A stretch of DNA of 17,051 nt from GCA-002694895 sp964436345 (GTDB lineage: Bacteria > Chloroflexota > Dehalococcoidia > Lucifugimonadales > GCA-002694895). The position numbers and the translations under genes were made by a program. The number at the start of each line of letters is the position of its first letter. Position 1 is the first letter of the stretch. The stretch is from NCBI GenBank assembly GCA_964436345.1, contig CAYTCC010000024.1, positions 1 to 17,051 of the forward strand. The letters run 5' to 3'. Below, piece after piece: positions 7,648 through 15,374 of the stretch. Under the pieces are notes generated by a model that saw only the letters and a program-made list of their open reading frames with translations, was not told the DNA's origin and did not search any database.

Positions 7648-10600
7648 ATGAAACAAATATTAAAAGATGAAGTAATAAATAATCTTAAGTGGAGAAATAT
7701 AGGCCCACCAAGAGGAGGAAGAACTGTTGCAGTTACCGGTCATCCAACAAATATCAATGAATATTACTTTGGTGCATGCGCAGGTGGAGTATGGAAAACT
7801 GACGATGCTGGAATTAGTTGGAAAAATGTTTCAGATGGATTTTTTAATACTTCATCTATTGGTGCGATAGCAATTTCTGAATCAGATCCAAATGTCTTAT
7901 ACGCAGGAACTGGTGAAGCTTGTATTAGAGGTAATGTATCACCTGGAGATGGTGTGTATAAGTCAACTGATGCAGGAAGAACATGGTCTCATATAGGTTT
8001 AACAGATACGAAACATATATCTAGAATAAGAATAGATCCAACAGACCACAACACTGTATACGTAGCTGCATTAGGACATGCTTTTGGACCTAATTCAGAA
8101 AGAGGTATCTTTAAATCTACTGATGGAGGGGATAATTGGGAAAAAGTATTATTTGTTAGTAATAATTCCGGAGCTGCAGATTTAAGTATGGATCCTGGCA
8201 ATCCCAGAATATTAATAACTACTATTTGGCAAGCCAAAAGAAGTTTTTGGAGATTAGATAGCGGTGGACCTGAATCAGGTATATATATATCATTTGACGG
8301 AGGAGACAATTGGGAAAATATAACTAAAAACCCTGGATTACCTGAAGGACTAAAAGGCAGAATGGGTGTTTCCATATCTCCAGCTAAAGAAGGTAGAATA
8401 TGGGCAACAATAGAATCTGAAATTGACACAGGAGTTTATAGAACTGAAAATTATGGTAAAACCTGGGCTCTTGTATCAGATGATCAAGACTTACAAGGTC
8501 GTCCCTGGTATTATCAACATATTTTTGCTGATCCTTCAGATGAAAATACAGTATGGGTTATGAACTATAGTTGTCATAAATCTACAGATGGCGGTAAAAC
8601 GTTTGAATTAGTACCAACTCCCCATGGTGATAATCATGATATTTGGATTGATCCCAATGATAGCAATCGATTAATTCAAGGAAATGATGGTGGTGCTAAC
8701 GTGTCATTAAATGGTGGTGAATCATGGTCAACAATATACAATCAAAAAACATCACAATTTTATCACGTACATACAGACAATCAATTTCCTTATAGAGTTT
8801 ATGGTACTCAACAAGATAACTCTGCAATAAGTGTTCCATACAGAACAGAACAAGGAGCAATTACATGGTCCGATTGTTATATAACAGGTACATCTGAAAG
8901 TGGTTATATAGTTACAGACCCAGAAGACTCAAATTTGGTTTATTCAGGGTCAATAGGAAGTTCACCTGGTGGTGGTGGTAATATGCTGAGATATGATCAT
9001 TCTACGGGACAAGTAAGAATAGTTACAGTGTGGCCTCTTTTAAATACAGGGAAAGGTGCCGATGAAATGAAATATAGATTTCAATGGACATATCCTATTC
9101 AATTTTCTCCACATGACTCTGAAACATTATATGTAGCAGGAAATATAGTATTTAAATCTGTTAATGGTGGGCAGACTTGGGATGAAATAAGTCCAGATTT
9201 GACAACTAACGACAAATCTAAACAAGCTGTTTCTGGAGGCGAAATTACAAAAGACACATCTGCTGCAGAAACATACTGTACCATATATTCATTCTTGGAA
9301 TCACCTTATAAAAAAGGACTGATGTGGGCAGGTAGCGATGATGGATTAATTCATGTTACTGAAGATAATGCAAAAACATGGAATAATGTAACTCCTAAGG
9401 ACTTTCCTGAATGGGCAAGAATCCACTGTATTGAACTTTCACCTCATAACGATTCAACAGCTTATGTTGTGGCTACAAAAAATATGCTAGATGATTACAG
9501 ACCTATAATATATAAAACTACAGATAATGGAAAATCATGGAATCGAGTTGATAAATCTTTTCCACAAGATGAAATTACAAGAGTTTTAAGAGTAGATAAA
9601 AATAATCCAAACATACTTTATGTGGGTACAGAAACCGGACTATTTGTAAGTTTTGATGATGCTAAAACTTGGTCAAAATTAGATTCAAATTTACCCGTAG
9701 TTCCAATTTATGATATTGATATCAAAGATAATAATATGGTTGTAGCTACACATGGACGGTCATTTTGGATTCTGGACGATATTACAGCGATATCGCAACT
9801 TAATGATAACATTGGCGAAGGTAATTTTATACTGAAACCTGCTCCTACATATAGAATATTACCTCCTTTTGGTTTTAGAATGTTCAGTTCAGGCCCTGAT
9901 AATGGTAAATCATATTCAGCATCATTAGGATCTCCTGTCCTTATTGAAAAATCAAAAAATCCTGATGGTGAAATCAATGTTGATTACTTAGATTCTGGTG
10001 AGAATCCTCCTATGGGTGTACCCATATATTTTTATTTAGATAATGAAGTCGATCAAGCAGAACTTATTATTAAAGATAATAAAGGTAAAATATTAAAATC
10101 ATTTTCAAATGAAATTAAAAATGATAAGAATACAAAAATTACAAAATCATTTTTACCTTCTAAAAAAGAAAACAAATTTAATCCTAAAAAAGGTTTTAAT
10201 ACATTTATATGGGATATGTATTGTGAGGGTCCTTATAAACTAGAAGGTGAAAAGTTAACAGAAGGGTTAATCGGCCCAATGGCTTTGCCAGGCAGTTATA
10301 CTGTAGAAATCATAACTTCTAAGAAAAATAAATCGAATACACTTAAAACTGAAATTACTTTAATAAAAGATCCAAGAGTATCAGCATCAAGTAAAGACTT
10401 TGAAGATCAGTTTAATTTAATTCAACAGGTTAACCAGAAATTATCTGAATTACATAAGAGTGTAGAAGTGATCAGGCAAAATCAATCTGAAATTTCTGAT
10501 TGGATTTCAAGATCTGAAAACAATGAAAATTATAATCAAATAAAAACCGATGGGGAAACATTAATTGACACACTTAAAGATATTGAAAATTTACTTGTGT

Positions 10601-10851
10601 TTACAGATTATAAAGGTGCAAGAGACAGGCTAAATACGCCTGTTGTGCTTAATGTTAAACTAGCTGGATTATTACCAGTTCTAGATAGTGCTGATTTCAA
10701 ACCTACAGATCAGTCATATGGAGTATATACTGAAGTAAGTAATGAAATTGATGAACAGTTAGACAAACTTAAAGCTATGCAAGAATCAGGCTTAGTAGAT
10801 TTTCAAGAACTAGTTAGTAACAATAATATACCTGGATTAAAAAATTTATAA
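7648..10851 (+). CDS. Large Asp-box (BNR/VPS10-like) beta-propeller protein
   Basis: 1067 residues. About eleven Asp-box type repeats (S/T-x-D-x-G-x-T/S-W) occur at about 48-59, 104-113, 155-164, 213-222, 264-273, 310-319, 352-360, 502-511, 570-578, 622-631 and 667-675, with WRNIGPPRGGR at the start and VVATHGRSFWILDD near 698-710. This makes one or two beta-propellers, as in the bacterial VPS10/sortilin-like, sialidase-fold proteins. Residues about 730-900 look like beta-rich domains, and 905-1000 is helical with heptad character, the usual end of this family. Most relatives I know carry a signal peptide; this one starts directly at the propeller, so it appears cytosolic. Catalytic function is not established for the family, so I give none. 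GGGAG at 7637-7641 is the ribosome site. Last gene of the plus-strand unit; its TAA is one base from the stop of the convergent selenoprotein gene. Confidence 0.88.
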   Translation: MKQILKDEVINNLKWRNIGPPRGGRTVAVTGHPTNINEYYFGACAGGVWKTDDAGISWKNVSDGFFNTSSIGAIAISESDPNVLYAGTGEACIRGNVSPGDGVYKSTDAGRTWSHIGLTDTKHISRIRIDPTDHNTVYVAALGHAFGPNSERGIFKSTDGGDNWEKVLFVSNNSGAADLSMDPGNPRILITTIWQAKRSFWRLDSGGPESGIYISFDGGDNWENITKNPGLPEGLKGRMGVSISPAKEGRIWATIESEIDTGVYRTENYGKTWALVSDDQDLQGRPWYYQHIFADPSDENTVWVMNYSCHKSTDGGKTFELVPTPHGDNHDIWIDPNDSNRLIQGNDGGANVSLNGGESWSTIYNQKTSQFYHVHTDNQFPYRVYGTQQDNSAISVPYRTEQGAITWSDCYITGTSESGYIVTDPEDSNLVYSGSIGSSPGGGGNMLRYDHSTGQVRIVTVWPLLNTGKGADEMKYRFQWTYPIQFSPHDSETLYVAGNIVFKSVNGGQTWDEISPDLTTNDKSKQAVSGGEITKDTSAAETYCTIYSFLESPYKKGLMWAGSDDGLIHVTEDNAKTWNNVTPKDFPEWARIHCIELSPHNDSTAYVVATKNMLDDYRPIIYKTTDNGKSWNRVDKSFPQDEITRVLRVDKNNPNILYVGTETGLFVSFDDAKTWSKLDSNLPVVPIYDIDIKDNNMVVATHGRSFWILDDITAISQLNDNIGEGNFILKPAPTYRILPPFGFRMFSSGPDNGKSYSASLGSPVLIEKSKNPDGEINVDYLDSGENPPMGVPIYFYLDNEVDQAELIIKDNKGKILKSFSNEIKNDKNTKITKSFLPSKKENKFNPKKGFNTFIWDMYCEGPYKLEGEKLTEGLIGPMALPGSYTVEIITSKKNKSNTLKTEITLIKDPRVSASSKDFEDQFNLIQQVNQKLSELHKSVEVIRQNQSEISDWISRSENNENYNQIKTDGETLIDTLKDIENLLVFTDYKGARDRLNTPVVLNVKLAGLLPVLDSADFKPTDQSYGVYTEVSNEIDEQLDKLKAMQESGLVDFQELVSNNNIPGLKNL

Positions 10852-10852
10852 A

Positions 10853-11338
10853 TTATTTAATATATATTAATATTTGATTTAGTTTCGGTAATCTATTCCA
10901 TTGCTTAATTACTACGCCATCCTGATTTAATAGGAACATGGATGGGACTGATTTATGGTTATATATATTACTGAAATCTTTGCCCTGTAAAGTTGCTATA
11001 TCATATTGTACAAAATGAATATTATACTCATTAACATCGACTTTTAACCTTTTCACGAAAGGTTTATATGCTGTACAAGCAGCTCAGTAATTACTATAAA
11101 GATAAATTAGTGTATTTTGATTATCAATAATTTCACTATTTACATAATCATATTTAGAAGAATGAGGTTGTGTAATTTTATTAAAAGTGAAAAATAATGC
11201 GAAAAATATAAAAACAAATAATGACGCAATTATCAAAAATTTACTTTTGTATAAATAAGAAAATAAAAGTATTGAAGTTAATAAAAGGAATATACAAATT
11301 ATTAAAGAATTATAATTGATTAGATGAAAAAATTTCAT
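10853..11338 (-). CDS. Membrane-anchored thioredoxin-like selenoprotein (UxxC), in-frame TGA read as selenocysteine
   Basis: One frame of 161 residues, interrupted only by TGA at 11084-11086. Residues 1-84 hold two hydrophobic helices (about 11-29 and 34-52) joined by a short Lys-containing turn, then a linker and a beta strand, TLIYLYSNY. The TGA is residue 85. It is followed by A-A-C-T-A-Y-K-P-F, so the site reads U-x-x-C (Sec85, Cys88) with Pro93 five residues after the Cys, as in thioredoxin CGPCKMIAP. SVPSMFLLNQDG carries the cis-Pro (Pro132), 47 residues after Sec; E. coli thioredoxin has 44. A SECIS-like hairpin follows the TGA. By the positive-inside rule the thioredoxin domain should face outside the membrane. 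Its ATG directly follows the TAA of the second Ntn-hydrolase gene (TAAATG), so translation is coupled. A Cys-to-stop mutation (pseudogene) is the alternative; the intact frame, conserved motif and hairpin argue against it. Likely role: thiol-disulfide exchange; partner unknown. Confidence 0.82.
11046..11064 (-). promoter_or_regulatory. SECIS-like stem-loop downstream of the TGA
   Basis: In the mRNA, AACCUUU (11064-11058) pairs perfectly with AAAGGUU (11052-11046), giving a seven-base-pair stem closed by a five-base loop CGUGA. The loop starts at the 27th base after the UGA and has G at its second position. This fits the bacterial SECIS pattern as I know it: small apical loop, G among the first two loop bases, loop about 16-37 bases after the UGA. 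A smaller hairpin, GCUG-loop-CAGC (11083-11070), lies directly after the UGA. Confidence 0.7.
11084..11086 (-). other. In-frame TGA, probable selenocysteine codon
   Basis: On the minus strand the codon is TGA, in frame between YLYSNY and AACTAYKPF. It takes the place of the N-terminal cysteine of a thioredoxin CxxC motif, the most common site of selenocysteine in redox selenoproteins. Confidence 0.82.
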
Positions 11339-12970
11339 TTAAACTTTATATACTACGCCTCCACCTCTTGGATCGGATCCTCCTGATAATTCTCCTGATG
11401 TTTCATCTATGGCAATTAATTGTGCTCTTGCCATCATAGGGTTATAAGGAAAGTGTTCCTGTACAACATCAAATCCTAATTCAGCTAACTTTTTTATATA
11501 ATCAGATCTTATTCTTGCTTCCAAAAATACTTTTCCGCTTTCAGTATGAATTCTTGGAGCAGAAACTGCTTCTGTTGGTGTCATATTATAATTTATTGCA
11601 TTAAGTATAGATTGAAATACTGCACTTACAATTACAGCTCCACCAGGAGCACCACATATAATTACTGGTTTATTATTTTTTAGAACAACAGTTGGAACCA
11701 TATTTGATCCTCTAGCTTTCCCGGGAGCAATAGAATTTAAATTTCCTGGCCTAGGATCAGCTAAATTCATTCCATTATTGTACATAAATCCAAGTCCGGG
11801 AGTTATAACACCTGATGCCCATCCAAGCGTATGGGTAATCCCAACCCAATTTCCTTGTTTATCAACTACATTTACATGAGTGGTGGATCCTTTATCAGTA
11901 TTTCCTGAATTAGGTATTACGTTATTTTTAATATCTTCAATTTTAGAATCAATATATTTATCATTTAAAATTTTTTGTAAAACAGGGATATCTACATATT
12001 TTGGATCAGCATTAAAATCAAGTCTATCTTGGTGAGCAATAGACATAGCATTTGATAATATTCGTAAATAATCAAATGATCCGTGTTCTTTTAATTCACT
12101 TTGAAAAGGTTCAATTAATTTAAACATTTGCAATACAGACATACCTGTATTTGGTGGGGGTGGAGAAGATATAACATAATCTAAATAATGAATTTTTAAA
12201 GGTTCAACAAAATCTGGTTTATAATTTTTAAAATCATCTTTAGTGACAAATCCACCATTTTTCTGAATATCTTCAATAATAATTTTAGATAAATCACCTT
12301 CATAAAATTCTCTCGCTCCATTATTAGCTATACTACTAAGGGAATCTGCATAATCAGACATATTTATTAATTCACCTAATTTATATACTGATCCATCGGG
12401 TTTTGTATATTTTGATTTACTTCCCTCAGAAGCTGTTAATCTTTGATAGGTATTTGGTTGAAACGGATTGTTATTTTTATCTCCACCAGCATACCCAGTT
12501 TGAAAATATTGAGCTAAATTAGGACTTACAGTTAATCCTTTTTTAGCAAGATCTATACTAGGTTGTAATAATTCGTTCCATGGCATTGTGCAATATCTTT
12601 TATGAATTTCTTCAAAAGCTGCTAACACTGTTGGTGTCATAATAGCTCTGTATCCAATTTCACTTCTAAAGTCTCTGAATTGAAATAAATTTGAAACTTC
12701 ACTTCTAGTCATCTCGTCATTTGCCCACATATCTTCTGTACATTTACTACCAGCAGTTCCTGCAAAATTGATTGCAATTAATTTTTGCGAATTACTATCA
12801 TATATTTGTGCAATTCCCATACCACCCATTCCACACATGAATGGATCAAGTATCCATTGTGTAAATGCTGTTGCTAAAGCCGCATCAAAAGCATTTCCGC
12901 CAGATTCTAGTATCTTAGCTCCAGTTTCGCCAGCCAATGGTTGTGGGCATGTAATAATTCCATTAGTCAT
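11339..12970 (-). CDS. Gamma-glutamyltransferase-family Ntn-hydrolase, divergent paralogue 2
   Basis: 543 residues, full proenzyme length. The N-terminus IITCPQPLAGETGAKILESG and GMGGMG at 47-52 mark the large subunit. The self-cleavage site is GSTTHVNVVDKQG with Thr363 as predicted nucleophile, Thr364-His365 following as in classical enzymes; the oxyanion-side GAPGGAVI is at 440-447, and the C-terminus GGSDPRGGG is typical. The loop that carries the glutamyl-binding Arg in E. coli (DYRE) reads NFAGTAGS here, with no Arg, so the substrate may not be a gamma-glutamyl compound. There is no signal peptide, so it is probably cytosolic. It resembles paralogue 1 only at family level. The start ATG lies one base after the stop of the PEP synthase gene, and its own stop abuts the selenoprotein ATG. 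No Shine-Dalgarno site is seen, so translation probably depends on coupling. Confidence 0.87.
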   Translation of the reverse strand: MTNGIITCPQPLAGETGAKILESGGNAFDAALATAFTQWILDPFMCGMGGMGIAQIYDSNSQKLIAINFAGTAGSKCTEDMWANDEMTRSEVSNLFQFRDFRSEIGYRAIMTPTVLAAFEEIHKRYCTMPWNELLQPSIDLAKKGLTVSPNLAQYFQTGYAGGDKNNNPFQPNTYQRLTASEGSKSKYTKPDGSVYKLGELINMSDYADSLSSIANNGAREFYEGDLSKIIIEDIQKNGGFVTKDDFKNYKPDFVEPLKIHYLDYVISSPPPPNTGMSVLQMFKLIEPFQSELKEHGSFDYLRILSNAMSIAHQDRLDFNADPKYVDIPVLQKILNDKYIDSKIEDIKNNVIPNSGNTDKGSTTHVNVVDKQGNWVGITHTLGWASGVITPGLGFMYNNGMNLADPRPGNLNSIAPGKARGSNMVPTVVLKNNKPVIICGAPGGAVIVSAVFQSILNAINYNMTPTEAVSAPRIHTESGKVFLEARIRSDYIKKLAELGFDVVQEHFPYNPMMARAQLIAIDETSGELSGGSDPRGGGVVYKV

Positions 12971-12971
12971 A

Positions 12972-15266
12972 TTAAAATTGCTGCTCTATTCTATAAACTA
13001 AATTTCTAGTTGAATCTATACTATCTGGGCTAACAGAAACAGATGTAATACCCCAATTAACTAATCTTTCAGTAAGATCTGGGAAAAAAGAGGGTGCCTG
13101 CCCGCATATAGATGAAGTTATACCTTGTTTATTAGCTGCTGAAATTACTCTTTCAAGTGCCCACAATATCGAAGGATCTCTTTCATCAAATGATTTTTCA
13201 AGTTTTTCGTTATCTCTATCAACTCCAAGAGTTAATTCTGTCAAATCATTAGAACCAATAGAAATTCCATTAATTCCCTCATTAATAAATTGATTTATTA
13301 AAATAACATTAGAAGGAACTTCTACCATCATCCAAATTTTATGTCCTTTCCCTATAGATATATCATAATTGTTTAAAATTGAAATCACTTCGCGTAATTC
13401 ATTTGGTGTTCTGACAAAAGGAATCATAATAATCAAATTATTATATTTTCTTAAAACCTGTTTAATGGCATTGACTTCTAATTCAAAAACATCTGTGTCA
13501 TTAATATATCGTATTGCACCTCTATATCCCATCATAGGATTACTTTCATCATTTTCAAATAATTCTCCACCTTTTAAATTCCGGTATTCATTAGTCTTGA
13601 AATCAGTTAAACGATAGACAACAGGTCGCTCTCCAAAACTTTCACAAAATATAGAAATATTATCAGATAATTCCTTTGTCCATTCTTCCGAAGTACCTTC
13701 TTTCAATGCTTGTTTTGGATGCTTTCCGATATTTGCAATAATAAACTCGGCCCTTAGTAATCCAATACCATCAACATTACGTTCGGATACTTGAGGCGCT
13801 GAAATAGGATCAGCTAAATTTACATATATTTTTGTATTGGTAGTAAATGAAGATTCTTGATTTTGATCTTCTTCAGGTATATCCAGTAAACCTTCATATA
13901 CATTTCCTTCAGATCCATCTAGTGTAATATTTTGTCCATTCTGAATTTCTGAAGTTGCGGTTTTACCAGTTTTAGAGTCATAAGCACCAACCACACATGG
14001 TACCCCTAATTCCCTGCTAACAATAGCAGCATGACAAGTTCTACCTCCTTTATCTGTTATAATTCCTGATACAATTCTCATTATAGGAACAAAATCCGGA
14101 GTAGTCATTTCTGTAACAAGAATATCACCTTCTTTTACTTTATCTAATTCATTTATATCTTTTACGATTATTGCTTTGCCTGCACCATACCCAGGGCTGG
14201 CACCAGCTCCTTTAATAATTACATCTGCATTAGAAAAATCTAAGCTTACTTTTTTTGTATCTACTACACCTCTGGAATAATTTGTCACAGGCCTACTTTG
14301 TAATAGATAAATTTGATTATCTTTCATAGCAAATTCTATATCTTGTGGGAAATTATAATGTTCTTCTATTAAAAGAGCTTGTTGAGCTAATCGTTTTAAA
14401 TTTTCCACAGTAAGTTTAGGCTTCAAACTTTCCTCAGGTGTTAAAGGAATATTTATGTTTTGATTATTAATATCTGAAAACATTCCTGTATTACCATTTT
14501 CATCATTTAATGCAATTTTAAAAGTTTGTTGCATGTGTTTTTGTCTAACAACTGTCTGTGTGGATTTTTCAATTACATAATAATCAGGTGTTACAATTCC
14601 AGAAACTACAGCTTCACCAAGACCAAATGCTGCTTCAATAACAATTTTATCGGAATCTAATGTGGTAGGTTCTAATGTAAACATAACACCACTTACATCT
14701 GGTTGCACCATTTGTTGAATTACTACAGACATCCCTGATTCAAAATGTGCTATCTTTTGACTATCCCGGTAAAAAATAGCTCTTGCTTCAAAGACTGAAG
14801 CCCAACATGCCTTAATGGATTCAATCAAAGAATTAAACCCTATAATATTTAAATAAGTATTTTGTTGCCCTGCAAATGAAGCTTCCATAGAATCTTCAGA
14901 AGTAGCAGATGATCTTACAGCGACTCTTGAAGATCCGATACGTTTATACTGTTTATCAATATCTGAAATAATTTCTCTATCAAATTGTGTTTTATTAAAT
15001 AATTCTTTTATTTGATTAGAAAGTTTTTGCAGTTCGTTTATTTTTAAAGAATTAGAATTTTCAACTAAATTAGTAATTTTTTCTTTTAAGTTAGATTTTT
15101 CTAAAAAATTAAAATATAAGTCTGTGCTTATTGCAAATCCTTCAGGGACATTTATGCCTGAATTAATTAATTCACCTAAATTTGAAGCCTTACCTCCAAA
15201 TTTTGAAGTAGATGAAGAATTTAATTTTGAAAGATTTACAATTAAAGTGTTATTTTCAGAGGTCAT
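12972..15266 (-). CDS. ppsA: Phosphoenolpyruvate synthase (pyruvate, water dikinase)
   Basis: 764 residues against 792 in E. coli PpsA. Domains in order: N-terminal ATP/pyruvate-binding domain (about 10-330, with KASNLGEL, RSSATSEDS and the DIEFA-LLQSRPVT end), phosphohistidine swivel domain (about 345-460) with GGRTCHAAIVSRELGVP and the phosphorylated His412, and the PEP-utilising TIM barrel (about 480-760) with IGLLRAEF, MIPFVRTP, SIGSNDLTELTLGVDRD and catalytic Cys721 in ICGQAPS. The enzyme makes PEP from pyruvate and ATP, yielding AMP and phosphate, in gluconeogenesis; the reaction can be reversed in some organisms. First gene of the minus-strand unit with paralogue 2 and the selenoprotein. 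A strong promoter lies so close that the mRNA would start about two bases before the ATG, and there is no Shine-Dalgarno site, so this mRNA may be leaderless. Confidence 0.94.
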   Translation of the reverse strand: MTSENNTLIVNLSKLNSSSTSKFGGKASNLGELINSGINVPEGFAISTDLYFNFLEKSNLKEKITNLVENSNSLKINELQKLSNQIKELFNKTQFDREIISDIDKQYKRIGSSRVAVRSSATSEDSMEASFAGQQNTYLNIIGFNSLIESIKACWASVFEARAIFYRDSQKIAHFESGMSVVIQQMVQPDVSGVMFTLEPTTLDSDKIVIEAAFGLGEAVVSGIVTPDYYVIEKSTQTVVRQKHMQQTFKIALNDENGNTGMFSDINNQNINIPLTPEESLKPKLTVENLKRLAQQALLIEEHYNFPQDIEFAMKDNQIYLLQSRPVTNYSRGVVDTKKVSLDFSNADVIIKGAGASPGYGAGKAIIVKDINELDKVKEGDILVTEMTTPDFVPIMRIVSGIITDKGGRTCHAAIVSRELGVPCVVGAYDSKTGKTATSEIQNGQNITLDGSEGNVYEGLLDIPEEDQNQESSFTTNTKIYVNLADPISAPQVSERNVDGIGLLRAEFIIANIGKHPKQALKEGTSEEWTKELSDNISIFCESFGERPVVYRLTDFKTNEYRNLKGGELFENDESNPMMGYRGAIRYINDTDVFELEVNAIKQVLRKYNNLIIMIPFVRTPNELREVISILNNYDISIGKGHKIWMMVEVPSNVILINQFINEGINGISIGSNDLTELTLGVDRDNEKLEKSFDERDPSILWALERVISAANKQGITSSICGQAPSFFPDLTERLVNWGITSVSVSPDSIDSTRNLVYRIEQQF

Positions 15267-15274
15267 AATTTTTG

Positions 15275-15303
15275 ATTTTATACAATTAAAATAGCTCTGT
15301 AAA
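15275..15303 (-). promoter_or_regulatory. ppsA: Sigma-70-type promoter of the PEP synthase operon
   Basis: On the minus strand, TTTACA (15298-15303) and TAAAAT (15275-15280) are separated by exactly 17 bases, each with one mismatch to consensus. Transcription should start near 15268, only about two bases from the ATG at 15266. Confidence 0.65.
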
Positions 15304-15316
15304 GATAAAAATAATA

Positions 15317-15345
15317 TTGATAGTAAAACTAGTATGAGCTATCAT
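15317..15345 (+). promoter_or_regulatory. Sigma-70-type promoter of the CocE-like hydrolase gene
   Basis: TTGATA (15317-15322) and TATCAT (15340-15345) are separated by 17 bases, each one mismatch from consensus. Transcription would begin near 15352, giving a leader of about 23 bases. An inverted repeat TGATAG/CTATCA (15318-15323 and 15339-15344) overlaps both boxes and could be an operator or chance. With the promoter above this fills the 108-base divergent intergenic region. Confidence 0.55.
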
Positions 15346-15374
15346 CATTTTACATCAGATAAATTCTATCATTT

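Noticed and set aside
7989..8429. A 146-codon open frame antisense to the propeller gene
   Set aside because: It mirrors the Gly/Asp-rich repeat codons of the sense gene, has no ribosome site and no domain; other antisense frames (for example 1055-1285, 3410-3688, 9708-9977, 12768-13001, 16115-16366) are the same kind of shadow.
8968..8982. GGT trinucleotide repeat
   Set aside because: It is a short Gly run inside the propeller protein, with no sign of a wider tandem repeat.
10853..11056. A separate 67-codon gene starting at a GTG, resembling the C-terminal part of thioredoxin
   Set aside because: It lacks the redox strand and motif, has no ribosome site, and joins in frame across one TGA to the upstream piece. 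The full selenoprotein reading explains it better.
11084..11086. TGA as Trp or Gly by a changed genetic code
   Set aside because: Thirteen kilobases of other coding sequence contain no in-frame TGA, Trp is encoded by TGG throughout, and the small gene at 2734-2937 ends with TGA.
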